Source: GCA-020356105 sp041602815
GTDB taxonomy: Bacteria > Pseudomonadota > Alphaproteobacteria > UBA8366 > JADFVY01
Direction: 5' to 3'
DNA: 16,707 bases
Assembly (NCBI GenBank): GCA_041602815.1
Contig: JBFIFO010000088.1
Location: 1 to 16,707 of the forward strand
Part shown: one piece after another, positions 1-8,045 of the stretch
How positions within the stretch are numbered: position 1 is the stretch's first letter
How the letters are laid out: every line of letters starts with the position of its first letter
Notes under the pieces: model-generated
What the model saw: the letters and a program-made list of their open reading frames with translations, nothing else
Databases searched by the model: none
Told to the model about the DNA's origin: nothing
Translations under genes and position numbers: made by a program

Positions 1-161
1 TGATCCACGGGCGCGACCGGAAGGCCGTCGAACGCCAGATCGAGGACGCCGCGGACGCCGTTGGCGCCGGGGACTGCCCGCGCGCCGTGCTGTTCAGCAC
101 ACGTCGCTTCAAGCAGCGGGGCGCGCGATACGCCGACTGCCCGGCGACGGAGGCCATGTGA
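1..161 (+). CDS. nirL: Siroheme decarboxylase subunit, NirL-like (partial, C-terminus only)
   Basis: Only the last 52 or so residues lie in the window, read in frame 3 and ending at the TGA at 159-161. The tail contains IHGRD and then AVLFSTRRFKQRGARY, which I recognise as the typical C-terminus of NirL/NirDL-type Lrp/AsnC-like subunits. The same LxSTxxxKxxG pattern closes nirH downstream (LYSTKILKKTGLR). Family role: with its partners it decarboxylates siroheme to 12,18-didecarboxysiroheme, the second stage of heme d1 synthesis in the cytoplasm. nirG starts 1 base after the stop, and its ribosome binding site lies inside this gene. A fused NirDL protein cannot be excluded because the N-terminus is missing. 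Confidence 0.72.
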   Translation, partial: IHGRDRKAVERQIEDAADAVGAGDCPRAVLFSTRRFKQRGARYADCPATEAM

Positions 162-162
162 C

Positions 163-606
163 ATGGACGCCCGGGATAGCAGGCTGATCGACGCTCTGCA
201 CGGCGGGTTTCCGGTGTGCACGCGCCCCTATGCCGCGGTGGCGGAATCGCTCGGCATGAGCGAGGGCGAGGTTATCGACCGGTTGGCGCGGCTCCTGGAC
301 GACGGGACGCTGACGCGGTTCGGGCCGTTATACGATGCTGCACGGCTTGGCGGGGCGTTCACCCTCGCGGCGATGAGCGTCCCCGAGGAACGATTCGACG
401 CCGTGGCGGAGATCGTGAACGGGTTTCCCGAGGTGGCGCACAACTACCGGCGCGACCACCGCTTCAACATGTGGTTCGTCGTCGCCACCGAGCGGCCGGA
501 AGGCATCGCCGGGACCCTGGACAGGATCCGCGAGCGCACCGGACTTGCGGTTCTGGACCTGCCCAAGGAGCAGGAATATTTCCTGGAATTGAGGTTGCCG
601 ACATGA
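163..606 (+). CDS. nirG: Siroheme decarboxylase subunit NirG (Lrp/AsnC-like)
   Basis: This 147-residue protein is about the usual length for NirG. Residues 5-52 form an AsnC-type winged helix-turn-helix (RLIDALHGGFPV, then EVIDRLARLLDDG). A ligand-binding-like alpha/beta half follows, with VAHNYRRDHRFNMWFVVATE at 91-110, the conserved HNYRRxxxxNxW block of siroheme decarboxylases. In this family the fold is used for catalysis on siroheme and not for DNA binding. I chose the ATG at 163 because GGAGG at 149-153 sits 9 bases upstream. An earlier in-frame ATG at 61 would add 34 low-complexity Arg/Ala residues and lie within nirL. The stop overlaps the nirH start (ATGA), so the two are probably translationally coupled. 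Assignment to NirG over NirD rests on gene order and length. Confidence 0.82.
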   Translation: MDARDSRLIDALHGGFPVCTRPYAAVAESLGMSEGEVIDRLARLLDDGTLTRFGPLYDAARLGGAFTLAAMSVPEERFDAVAEIVNGFPEVAHNYRRDHRFNMWFVVATERPEGIAGTLDRIRERTGLAVLDLPKEQEYFLELRLPT

Positions 607-1112
607 GTGCCCCGTTGACAGCCTCTGTCGACCCGGCGCTCGATCCGATCGACCGCCGCATCGTTGCCGCAACCCAAGCCGGGCTGCCCCTGACGGCCCA
701 ACCGTACCACGCGGTGGCCGCGCAGCTCGGCCTGCCTCCCGAGGAGGTCATGCGGCGCATGAACCGCATGGTGGAAGCCGGTGCCATCCGCCGCATCGGC
801 GCGGTGCCGAACCATTACGCGCTGGGCTGGACGGCGAACGGCATGTCGGTCTGGGACGTTACGGACGACCAAGTCGATGAGGCCGGGCATATGGTCGGCG
901 GGCTCGAATTCGTCAGCCACTGCTACCGCCGGCCGCGGCGCCCGCCCGACTGGCCGTACAATCTGTTCGCCATGGTCCACGGCCGCAGCCGCAGCGAGGT
1001 GGAAGACAAGGTCATGCGGATCGCGGCCGTGCTCGGGTCGTGGAGCCGCGACCACGACGTGCTGTACAGCACGAAGATCCTGAAGAAGACCGGCCTGCGG
1101 ATCGGCGGGTAG
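603..1112 (+). CDS. nirH: Siroheme decarboxylase subunit NirH (Lrp/AsnC-like)
   Basis: This 169-residue protein is close to the usual NirH length. It has an N-terminal helix-turn-helix (about residues 14-62, including EEVMRRMNRMVEAGAIRRIG). The catalytic-type half carries VSHCYRRPRR at 104-113 and WPYNLFAMVHG at 117-127, and the tail VLYSTKILKKTGLR is typical of the L/H subgroup. It pairs with NirG or another Nir subunit to remove acetate carboxyls from siroheme (family knowledge). The ATG at 603 overlaps the nirG stop by 4 bases. Its stop codon TAG at 1110-1112 runs into AGGAGG, the ribosome binding site of nirJ. Confidence 0.82.
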   Translation: MSAPLTASVDPALDPIDRRIVAATQAGLPLTAQPYHAVAAQLGLPPEEVMRRMNRMVEAGAIRRIGAVPNHYALGWTANGMSVWDVTDDQVDEAGHMVGGLEFVSHCYRRPRRPPDWPYNLFAMVHGRSRSEVEDKVMRIAAVLGSWSRDHDVLYSTKILKKTGLRIGG

Positions 1113-1121
1113 GAGGCAGCG

Positions 1122-2324
1122 ATGTTCCGTCTCAGCCAGTTCATGCAGGAAATCCGCAATCCCACGCCGGTCCGGCGGGTCGCGCCGCCGGGCCCGGTGG
1201 TGATCTGGAACCTGATTCGCCGCTGCAACCTGAACTGCCGGCACTGCTATTCGCTGTCGGCCGACACCGACTTCCCCGGTGAGCTGACCACGGACCAGGT
1301 TTTTACGGTGATGGACGATCTCAAGGGATTCCGCGTCCCGGTTCTGATCCTGTCCGGCGGCGAGCCGCTGCTCCGGCCCGACATCTTCGAGATCTCCCGG
1401 CGCGCCAAGGCGATGGGGTTCTATGTGGCGCTGTCGACGAACGGCACCCTGATCGATGCCGACATGGCCGACCGGATCGCCGACATCGGGTATGACTATG
1501 TGGGCATCAGCCTCGACGGCATCGGTGCGGTGCACGACCGGTTCCGCCGCCAGGATGGCGCTTTCGAGGCATCGTTGCGCGGACTGCGCCTGTGCCGCGA
1601 CCGCGGCATCAAGGTCGGCGTGCGCTACACGATGACCGAAGCCAATGTCGGGTCGCTGGACGGCCTCCTCGACCTCGTGGATCGCGAGGAAATCGACAAG
1701 TTCTATCTCTCGCACCTGGTCTATGCCGGGCGCGGCAACCGCTACCGCGGCGACGATGCCTATCATCGGACGACGCGGCGCGCCATGGACACGCTGATCG
1801 AGCGCTGCTGGAGCTATGTCGAGCGGGGCGAGCATAAGGAATTCGTGACCGGCAACAACGATGCGGACGGCGTCTGGTTCCTCATGTGGGTTGAAAAGAA
1901 TTTCCCGGAACGCACTGCGCATGTTCGCAAAAAGCTGGAGGCATGGGGCGGCAACGCATCCGGTGTCAACGTCGCCAATATCGACAATCTCGGCACCGTC
2001 CATCCCGACACGATGTGGTGGCACTACGATCTCGGAAACGTAAAGGAGCGGCCGTTCTCAAAGATCTGGACCGACGTGTCCGACCCGGTGATGGCGGGGT
2101 TGAAGGCGCGCCCGCGCCGGATCAAGGGCCGCTGCGGCGAGTGTCGACACTTTGCCATATGCGGCGGCAACACGCGGGTGCGCGCGCAGCAGCTGACCGG
2201 CGACCCGTGGCAGGAGGACCCGGCCTGTTACCTGACCGACGCGGAGATCGGCGTTACGGGGCGCCGGCGCGCGGTCGACATGCCCTGCCCGGAGACGACC
2301 GATGAGACGGCTGTGCTGCGCTAG
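1122..2324 (+). CDS. nirJ: Heme d1 biosynthesis radical SAM protein NirJ
   Basis: This 400-residue radical SAM enzyme has the cluster motif CNLNCRHC (C35, C39, C42), SGGEP at 78-82 for SAM binding, and a C-terminal SPASM/Twitch-like cysteine set at C338, C341, C347 and C369 (RCGECRHFAICGGN), which suggests a second 4Fe-4S cluster. NirJ replaces two propionate side chains of didecarboxysiroheme with oxo groups, giving pre-dihydro-heme d1 (established for the family). The start ATG at 1122 has AGGAGG at 1111-1116, five bases upstream. The 3' end overlaps nirN by 23 bases. The length is slightly above the usual 380-390, with the extra residues at the C-terminus. Other heme-modifying radical SAM proteins (AhbC/AhbD) look similar, but the nir context settles the call. 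Confidence 0.92.
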   Translation: MFRLSQFMQEIRNPTPVRRVAPPGPVVIWNLIRRCNLNCRHCYSLSADTDFPGELTTDQVFTVMDDLKGFRVPVLILSGGEPLLRPDIFEISRRAKAMGFYVALSTNGTLIDADMADRIADIGYDYVGISLDGIGAVHDRFRRQDGAFEASLRGLRLCRDRGIKVGVRYTMTEANVGSLDGLLDLVDREEIDKFYLSHLVYAGRGNRYRGDDAYHRTTRRAMDTLIERCWSYVERGEHKEFVTGNNDADGVWFLMWVEKNFPERTAHVRKKLEAWGGNASGVNVANIDNLGTVHPDTMWWHYDLGNVKERPFSKIWTDVSDPVMAGLKARPRRIKGRCGECRHFAICGGNTRVRAQQLTGDPWQEDPACYLTDAEIGVTGRRRAVDMPCPETTDETAVLR

Positions 2325-3864
2325 CCTGCTGTTGGCGTTGCAGGTCGGACCCGCTCCGCCGGGTGTCGCGGCGGAAGGCGAGGCCGAGAGACTGTACGCC
2401 GAACACTGCGCGGCCTGCCACGGCGCCGATCGCCTGGGCGGCATGGGGCCGGCCATGTTGCCGGAGAATCTGAGCCGGCTCCGCAAGTCGGCGGCGCGGG
2501 ACGCCATCGCTGCCGGCCTGCCGGCCACCCAGATGCCGGCATTCGTCGAGGTCCTCGGCGCGGACGAGATCGAGTCGCTGGTGGCGCTGATCTACAGCCC
2601 GCTGCCGGAGCTTCCGCGATGGGACATGGCCGAGATGCTGGCCAGTCGCATACAGCACATGGATCCCGACGCGCTGCCCGAGGCGCCGGTGCACGCGGCC
2701 GATCCAATGAACTTGTTCGTCGTCGTCGAGGCCGGCGACCATCACGTGACGATCCTCGACGGCGACCGCTTCGAGCCGCTGACCCGGTTCCCCAGCCGAT
2801 ACGCGCTGCACGGCGGGGCAAAGTTCTCGCCCGACGGCCGGTTCACCTATCTCGGCTCGCGCGACGGCTGGATCGCGAAATACGACCTGCACAGCCTGCG
2901 ACTGGTGGCCGAGGTGCGGGCCGGCATCAACACCCGCAACATCGCGGTCTCCGGCGACGGCCGCTTTGTCGCCGTGGCCAACTACCTGCCGCACAACCTG
3001 GTGCTGCTGGATGCCGCGGATCTGGCGCCGCTGCGGGTCATCCCCGCCAAGGGCCTGCAGGGCACGTCCTCGCGGGTCAGCGCGGTCTATGCCGCGGATC
3101 CGCGAGGCAGCTTCATCGTCGCATTGAAGGACGTGCCGGAGATGTGGGAGGTATCTTGGGAGGACAGGCCGCCCAGCCGCTTCGCCGGGTTCGGGCACAG
3201 CTACGAGAAGGGGCACGAGGAGGCCCTGATGGTCGACCGGTTTCCGGTGCGCCGCATCGAGTTGTCCGGACCGCTCGACGATTTCTTCTTCGACCAGGCC
3301 TACCGGCACGTGTTCGGCGCCGCCCGCGACGGCGGCAAGGCCGTCGTCGTGCACATGGATGTCGGCCGCGAGATCGCCGAGGTGCCGCTGCCCGGCATGC
3401 CGCATCTCGGCTCCGGCATCACCTTCGACTATGCGGGGCGGCGCGTGCTGGCGACGCCGCACCTGAAGGAAGGCAAGGTCAGCGTCATCGACATGATGAC
3501 CTGGCAGGTGGTGAAGGTCATCGACACGCTCGGCCCCGGATTCTTCATGCGCAGCCACGCCAACAGCCCCTATGCCTGGGTCGTCGTGTTCTTCGGCCCG
3601 AACCGGGACGCCGTCCACATTATCGACAAGCGCAGCCTTGAGATCGTCAAGACCTTGCGGCCCGTGCCCGGCAAGGTTGCCGCCCATGTCGAGTACACGA
3701 AAGACGGCCGTTACGCGCTGCTCAGCATCTGGGACATGGACGGTGCGGTCATCGTGTACGACATGGCGACGCTGGAGGAGGTCAGGCGCATCCCGTTCGT
3801 CAAGCCGGTCGGCAAGTACAACGTCTGGAACAAGATCACCCGCGACGAGGGCACGAGCCACTAG
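2302..3864 (+). CDS. nirN: Cytochrome c / d1-type propeller protein, NirN-like dihydro-heme d1 dehydrogenase
   Basis: This is a 520-residue periplasmic protein. Residues 1-24 form a signal peptide (MRR, hydrophobic core, likely cut after GVAA). Residues 28-100 are a small cytochrome c domain with heme-binding CAACH at 36-40 and Met candidates M50 and M78 for the sixth ligand. The rest is an eight-bladed cytochrome d1-like propeller with repeated GDGRFVAVA-type strands. H170 (ALHGG) is the probable proximal heme d1 ligand; H367 (GMPHLGSG), H419 and H462 are candidate active-site residues. The end, VGKYNVWNKITRDEGTSH, is typical of NirF/NirN proteins. NirN oxidises dihydro-heme d1 to heme d1 (family knowledge). 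NirF normally lacks the c domain, and NirS is longer and first in the operon, so NirN fits best. A c-type-fused NirF remains possible. Confidence 0.75.
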   Translation: MRRLCCASLLLALQVGPAPPGVAAEGEAERLYAEHCAACHGADRLGGMGPAMLPENLSRLRKSAARDAIAAGLPATQMPAFVEVLGADEIESLVALIYSPLPELPRWDMAEMLASRIQHMDPDALPEAPVHAADPMNLFVVVEAGDHHVTILDGDRFEPLTRFPSRYALHGGAKFSPDGRFTYLGSRDGWIAKYDLHSLRLVAEVRAGINTRNIAVSGDGRFVAVANYLPHNLVLLDAADLAPLRVIPAKGLQGTSSRVSAVYAADPRGSFIVALKDVPEMWEVSWEDRPPSRFAGFGHSYEKGHEEALMVDRFPVRRIELSGPLDDFFFDQAYRHVFGAARDGGKAVVVHMDVGREIAEVPLPGMPHLGSGITFDYAGRRVLATPHLKEGKVSVIDMMTWQVVKVIDTLGPGFFMRSHANSPYAWVVVFFGPNRDAVHIIDKRSLEIVKTLRPVPGKVAAHVEYTKDGRYALLSIWDMDGAVIVYDMATLEEVRRIPFVKPVGKYNVWNKITRDEGTSH

Positions 3865-3935
3865 CCCACTGCCAAACCGCAGGCTTCGTGCTATGACGGC
3901 GCGATGGCAGCCAGAGACGCGCAGGGAGGGGCGGA

Positions 3936-4820
3936 ATGCCGTATGCGGACGCCGACGGGGTGAGGCTCTACTACGAGGAGGCCGGCAGCGGCGCGCCGAT
4001 CGTCTTCGTCCACGAATTCGCGACCGACCATCGCGGCTGGGAGCCGCAGATGCGCTACTTCTCGCGCCGGTATCGGTGCATCGCCTACAACGCGCGCGGG
4101 TATCCGCCGTCCGACGTGCCCGATGATCCGGACGCCTATTCGCAGCAGATCGCCAGCGACGACATCGCGCATGTCATGCGGCACTGCGGCATCGAAAAGG
4201 CCCATGTCGTGGGCCTGTCGATGGGCGGCAACGCGACGCTGCAGTTCGGGCTCGATCATGCCGAAATGGCGATCTCGCTGGTCGTCGCCGGCGGCGGCTA
4301 TGGCTCGATCGCAGAGAACACGGAGCAGTTTCGCGCCGATGCCCGCGCGATGGCCGGGCGCTACGAGACGGACGGCTCACAAGCGGTTGCGGCGTTCTAT
4401 TCGCAAAGCCCGTCGCGGCTGCAGTATCGCGACAAGGATCCGCGCGGCTGGGCCCGGTTCCGCGAGATTCTCGAGCAGCACGATGCGAAGGGCGCGGCAC
4501 TCACCATGCGCGGCGTCCAGGCCCGCCGTCCCTCGTTCTGGGAGTTCGAGGACGGGCTCAGGCAGATGGCCGTGCCGCTGCTGGTCGTGTCCGGTGACGA
4601 GGACGACTGGTGCCTCGACGCAAGCCTGTACCTGAAGCGCACGGCACCGACCGCGGCGCTGTGGGTGTTGCCCAAGACGGGCCACACGATCAATCTCGAG
4701 GAACCGGATCTCTTCAACCGCGGCCTGCAGGACTTCTTCGATACGGTCGAGGCCGGCCGCTGGATACGCCGCGATCTCGGCGTGCTGGGCCGCTCCGCAT
4801 TCTTCGCCGGGGAAAAATAG
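3936..4820 (+). CDS. Alpha/beta hydrolase, substrate unknown
   Basis: This 294-residue alpha/beta hydrolase has no signal peptide and is probably cytoplasmic. The nucleophile elbow is GLSMGG (S95). The acid is D221 or D224 in VVSGDEDDW, and the base is H250 in KTGHTINLEEP. The oxyanion region reads FVHEF (H26-E27), with Glu replacing the usual Gly after His. The cap region (about 125-200) and the basic tail after residue 270 (RWIRRDLGVLGRSAFF) give no substrate hint. The ATG at 3936 has GGGAGGGG at 3924-3931. It follows nirN by 71 bases on the same strand, but nothing in it ties it to heme d1, and it converges on the Mo-hydroxylase-type genes with only 13 bases between stops. Esterase, haloperoxidase-like or C-C hydrolase activity is possible. 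Confidence 0.88.
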   Translation: MPYADADGVRLYYEEAGSGAPIVFVHEFATDHRGWEPQMRYFSRRYRCIAYNARGYPPSDVPDDPDAYSQQIASDDIAHVMRHCGIEKAHVVGLSMGGNATLQFGLDHAEMAISLVVAGGGYGSIAENTEQFRADARAMAGRYETDGSQAVAAFYSQSPSRLQYRDKDPRGWARFREILEQHDAKGAALTMRGVQARRPSFWEFEDGLRQMAVPLLVVSGDEDDWCLDASLYLKRTAPTAALWVLPKTGHTINLEEPDLFNRGLQDFFDTVEAGRWIRRDLGVLGRSAFFAGEK

Positions 4821-4821
4821 G

Positions 4822-4833
4822 GCCCGGGCGGGC
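4822..4833. terminator. Possible short GC hairpin between convergent genes
   Basis: The 13 bases between the two convergent stop codons include GCCC (4822-4825) and GGGC (4830-4833), with a 4-base GC-rich loop. In the minus direction the hairpin is followed after two C by TATTTTT (4812-4818 region), so it would best serve as terminator for the minus-strand operon. The stem is only 4 bp and alternative pairings exist (GCCCGGGC is self-complementary), so this is weak. Confidence 0.3.
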
Positions 4834-5184
4834 TCAGAATTTCTCCTGGCCGTGCTGGCGCACGGGATCCGGGAAGTCGCGGTAGAGTGCGAAGATCACA
4901 TCGTCGACAAGGCTGTTCACCGCGTGGTGCAGGCCTTCGACCGGGCCGCCCCGGGTTGCGACGTGGGCAAAGGCCCGGTCGAGCTGGGCAAGATCCTCGG
5001 TCTCGAGCAGGATGTGGAACTCCGGCAGCCGCGGGCTGCCGAGCCCGAGCTTGCGCCGCGTCAGGTGCCAGCCGGCGATCAGCCCCTCCGATTTCAGGTG
5101 GTCGAGATAACTGCGGACGTTGTCGGCAAACTCGGTGTCCTTGACGCCGTCCTTCAGATCGCACCAGATGTGGTAGTGGTCCAT
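4834..5184 (-). CDS. Small conserved protein, DUF6614-like
   Basis: This 116-residue soluble protein, starting MDHYHIWCDLKDGVKDTEFA, has no membrane segment and no cofactor motif. The patterns RRKLGLG (43-49), PEFHILLETEDLAQLD (54-69) and LYRDFPDPV (100-108) resemble, from memory, a small alphaproteobacterial family annotated DUF6614. The alternation of strands and helices suggests a ferredoxin-like alpha/beta barrel, as in NIPSNAP or Dabb proteins (inference). The function is unknown. It is the last gene of the minus-strand operon, 17 bases after the FAD subunit, so it may assist or be co-regulated with the Mo-hydroxylase-type enzyme. I see no clear Shine-Dalgarno before its ATG, so coupling to the upstream gene is likely. 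Confidence 0.75.
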   Translation of the reverse strand: MDHYHIWCDLKDGVKDTEFADNVRSYLDHLKSEGLIAGWHLTRRKLGLGSPRLPEFHILLETEDLAQLDRAFAHVATRGGPVEGLHHAVNSLVDDVIFALYRDFPDPVRQHGQEKF

Positions 5185-5201
5185 CGCCGGGGCGCGCGAT
5201 G

Positions 5202-5999
5202 TCAGCCGCAGGCGGCGACGGCGCGCCGCGCCATGACACCCACCAGATGCGCGCGGTATTCGGCGCTGGCGTGGATATCGCTGTTCAGGTCGTCCGGCGG
5301 GATGGTGATTCCCTCGATCGCCGACGGGCTGAAATCCGCGGTCAGGGCCGCTTCCATCGCGGGCACGCGGAACACCCCGCCGGCGCCCGCTCCGGTCACC
5401 GCAAGCCGCACGCCGCCCGCGGTCCGGGCCACGAAGACGCCGACGATGGCATAGCGGCTGGCCGGATTCTTGAATTTCATATAGGCCGCCATGGCCGGTG
5501 CCGGAAATCGCACCGCGGTGACCAGTTCATCCTCCTCGAGCGCGGTCTCGAACAGGCCGGTAAAGAAGTCGTCCGCCGCAATCTCGCGGGCGTTGGTCCT
5601 GACGGTTGCAGCGAGCGCGAGGCAGGCGGCCGGATAATCGGCCGCCGGGTCATTGTTGGCGATCGAGCCCCCGAGCGTGCCGCGGTTGCGCACCTGGCGA
5701 TCGCCGATATCGCCGGCCAGCGCCGCCAGCGCCGGTATCGTCGCCTGCACGTCGGCCGAAGCCGCGACTTCGGCGTGCCGGGCCATGGCACCGATCACGA
5801 CCGCGTCGCCGTCCCGCGCGATGCCCCGCAGTTCGTCGATGCCGGCCAGGTCGATCAGCTCACTCGGGCTGGCCAGGCGCTGCTTGAGCGTCGGCAGCAG
5901 GGTCTGGCCGCCGGCCAACGGCTTTCCTTCTGGTGCTGCCCGGAGCGCTTCGAGCGCCTCGGCGAGCGAGGCGGGGCGACGGTATTCGAATTCGTACAT
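5202..5999 (-). CDS. coxM: FAD-binding medium subunit of a molybdenum hydroxylase (CoxM-like)
   Basis: This 265-residue protein is slightly short for CoxM/CutM (usually 270-290). It has both FAD pyrophosphate-binding signatures of the xanthine dehydrogenase/CO dehydrogenase medium subunit: AGGQT at 29-33 and TLGGS at 108-112, the latter within RNRGTLGGSIANNDPAADYP. The C-terminal CO-dehydrogenase flavoprotein domain covers about 165-262. In these enzymes it passes electrons from the 2Fe-2S subunit to quinone or another acceptor. It starts 13 bases after the CoxS-like stop, with GGAAGG upstream. The substrate cannot be told from this subunit: CO, aldehydes, purines and nicotinate derivatives all use the same fold, so the cox symbol marks similarity only. 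Confidence 0.87.
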   Translation of the reverse strand: MYEFEYRRPASLAEALEALRAAPEGKPLAGGQTLLPTLKQRLASPSELIDLAGIDELRGIARDGDAVVIGAMARHAEVAASADVQATIPALAALAGDIGDRQVRNRGTLGGSIANNDPAADYPAACLALAATVRTNAREIAADDFFTGLFETALEEDELVTAVRFPAPAMAAYMKFKNPASRYAIVGVFVARTAGGVRLAVTGAGAGGVFRVPAMEAALTADFSPSAIEGITIPPDDLNSDIHASAEYRAHLVGVMARRAVAACG

Positions 6000-6012
6000 C
6001 GGCCCGCCTTCC

Positions 6013-6483
<471 letters not shown>

Positions 6484-6556
6484 GATGTCGGTTCTCCCTA
6501 TTCTACCCGCCGTCGTCCGGCGCGTGGGCGCCCCGCCCGGCTCGTTGCGAGGCCGC

Positions 6557-6585
6557 AGTTTGGCCAGCGTAACCGTCAAGGTCAA
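6557..6585 (-). promoter_or_regulatory. Possible sigma70-like promoter before the CoxS-like gene
   Basis: On the minus strand, TTGACC (6580-6585) and CAAACT (6557-6562) are 17 bases apart, about 75 bases before the CoxS-like start. The -35 matches 5 of 6 consensus bases and the -10 only 3 of 6. A second TTGACG follows directly. The gap between the anti-sigma stop and the CoxS-like start is 189 bases, large for this compact operon, so a separate promoter is reasonable. I see nothing else there except GC-rich sequence with short imperfect inverted repeats around 6634-6662. Confidence 0.28.
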
Positions 6586-6672
6586 GCATGGTCTGCCGGG
6601 TCGACGCCGGGTGCGTTTCCGATGCGCAGTGGGCGGGAACGGTGCCCGGTCGCGGCGCCGCGGCCGCGCCGG

Positions 6673-7473
6673 TCAGGCCCGGCAGGGCGGCACGCGGGTG
6701 CTCGCGCTCCTGAGCGCCATGCGGGTTTCCTCATCGAAGCCGCGTTGCTGCCGGGTCGCCTCGTAGACCTTGTTCGCGATCACTGTGAAGCGGCTTTCCG
6801 CCATGCCCGTCGCGAACAGTGCATAGGCCGTCTCCCCCGAACGCCACCGGAATCCGCGCAAGTCGTCGTGCCGCGATTCGAGCAGCTCCGTCGCCAGGCC
6901 GTCGGGCGCGGCGCTGACCCACAGGGTGACCTTGCAGCCGCGCCGCCCCGTATAGCCCAGGTGCAGCGCCGCGATCGCGGTGTCGGTCTGGGGGAAATAC
7001 TGCAGGTAGGTCAGCCGAAGGCCGGCGCTGCCGAGGTCGGGCGTCTGCACCGGAAGGCCGAATCTCTCGACGCTCGCCAGGAAAAGGTTCGCGTCGACCT
7101 CCCGCGCGTCCGGACGGGCCGGATCGGATGCCCAGAGTACATGTTCCGTCATGGCTTCCCGGTACCAGTCGTCGGCCTGCCCCCCGAACGGTGCGAACAG
7201 GGTCAACATGACGACGCCGAGCGCAACGAGGAGCCCGAGGGAGGCCGCGATACCGAGCCAGCGGATCGACCGGTGCGGATCGGGCAGCACGACCGTTCGC
7301 GGCGACTCCTCCGCGAGACCGCTGAGCGCCGATTTCAGGCGCGTGAGCGCCGCCACCTGGGCCGCGATCGCGGGATCGCGGGCGATCGCCCGGGCGATCC
7401 GAGCGTCGTCCTGCGGCGAAAGTTCGCCGTCGATATAGGCGTTCAGCTCCTGTTCCGTCGGTCGTTCGCTCAT
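6673..7473 (-). CDS. Membrane-bound anti-sigma factor
   Basis: This 266-residue protein has a cytoplasmic N-terminal region (1-70; TEQELNAYIDGELSPQDDAR is the usual anti-sigma start), one transmembrane segment at about 72-94 (WLGIAASLGLLVALGVVML), and a roughly 170-residue periplasmic domain ending VYEATRQQRGFDEETRMALR. The N-terminus has no Cys, so it lacks the HxxxCxxC zinc motif of ZAS anti-sigma factors. It would hold the neighbouring ECF sigma factor at the membrane until a periplasmic signal arrives. The ATG at 7473 overlaps the sigma stop by one base (TAATG), indicating coupled translation and matched amounts. Longer in-frame starts upstream lie within the sigma gene in another frame and are not favoured. 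Confidence 0.85.
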   Translation of the reverse strand: MSERPTEQELNAYIDGELSPQDDARIARAIARDPAIAAQVAALTRLKSALSGLAEESPRTVVLPDPHRSIRWLGIAASLGLLVALGVVMLTLFAPFGGQADDWYREAMTEHVLWASDPARPDAREVDANLFLASVERFGLPVQTPDLGSAGLRLTYLQYFPQTDTAIAALHLGYTGRRGCKVTLWVSAAPDGLATELLESRHDDLRGFRWRSGETAYALFATGMAESRFTVIANKVYEATRQQRGFDEETRMALRSASTRVPPCRA

Positions 7474-8009
7474 TACGCTTGCCGCCTTTGCCGGTCCGTT
7501 GGGAGCTGGTGAACATTGCCGCTCGCAAGATGTGCAAGCATGGCACTCCGTGCCCGGGCCACGCGGCTCGTCACGGTGCCGACCGGCACGTCGAGGATCA
7601 GCGCAGCCTCGCCATACGAGAACCCCGAGACGTCGACGAGCCCGAGCACCTCGCGATGCGCCGGCGAGAGTTTGGTCAGGCACAGTTTCACGGTCAGCGA
7701 CGAAATCAGCGAATCGTCGTGTGTCCAGACCGGCGTGCCGATCGATTCGTATCCGGCACCGGATTCGACGATCGCCAGCCGACGGCTGCGCCGCCGCACC
7801 ACATCGAGCCAGGTGTTTCGCAGTATCTTGAACAGCCAGGCGCGGTACGCGGGTTCATCGTCGGGGACGCGCGCCGATTTCAGCACCTTGACAGCGGTCT
7901 CCTGGACGAGGTCATGCGCGTCATGGACATCGCCCGACAGGCTGAATGCATAGCCATACAGCCTGGGAATGTATTTTTCGATGCGACGCCGGCCGGCGCG
8001 AGCTCTCAT
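7473..8009 (-). CDS. ECF-family RNA polymerase sigma factor
   Basis: This 178-residue protein has sigma region 2 at about 8-76 (YGYAFSLSGDVHDAHDLVQE, then WLFKILRNTWLDVVRRRSRR, the -10 recognition and core-binding part). Region 4 is at about 106-160 (LCLTKLSPAHREVLGLVDVS, then SYGEAALILDVPVGTVTSRV, the -35-binding helix-turn-helix). Region 3 is absent, as in all ECF factors. An in-frame TAG lies directly before the ATG at 8009, so the start cannot move far upstream. It sits 36 bases after the CoxG-like gene and overlaps the anti-sigma gene. The layout suggests it may control this cluster, but I found no clear ECF-type -35/-10 pair (for example GGAAC-N16/17-CGTT) before the CoxG-like or CoxS-like genes. 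Confidence 0.9.
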   Translation of the reverse strand: MRARAGRRRIEKYIPRLYGYAFSLSGDVHDAHDLVQETAVKVLKSARVPDDEPAYRAWLFKILRNTWLDVVRRRSRRLAIVESGAGYESIGTPVWTHDDSLISSLTVKLCLTKLSPAHREVLGLVDVSGFSYGEAALILDVPVGTVTSRVARARSAMLAHLASGNVHQLPTDRQRRQA

Positions 8010-8045
8010 CTATGGTCCACCATCCGCCGTGTCGTTGGTAGCCAA

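Noticed and set aside
444..2024. Long minus-strand open frame of 526 codons
   Set aside because: It lies opposite nirH and nirJ, which have clear family motifs. Its translation is rich in Arg, His, Asp and Ala with no domain, as expected from the antisense of GC-rich genes.
2254..3861. Minus-strand open frame of 535 codons opposite nirN
   Set aside because: The plus strand encodes a signal peptide, CAACH and a d1 propeller; the antisense product has no recognisable fold.
2302..3864. cd1 nitrite reductase NirS itself
   Set aside because: The c domain is shorter than in NirS, the position after nirJ fits NirN, and the C-terminal EGTSH ending fits NirN/NirF.
6601..6672. Terminator after the anti-sigma gene
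   Set aside because: GC-rich short palindromes are present, but there is no stable stem followed by a U-tract in the minus direction.
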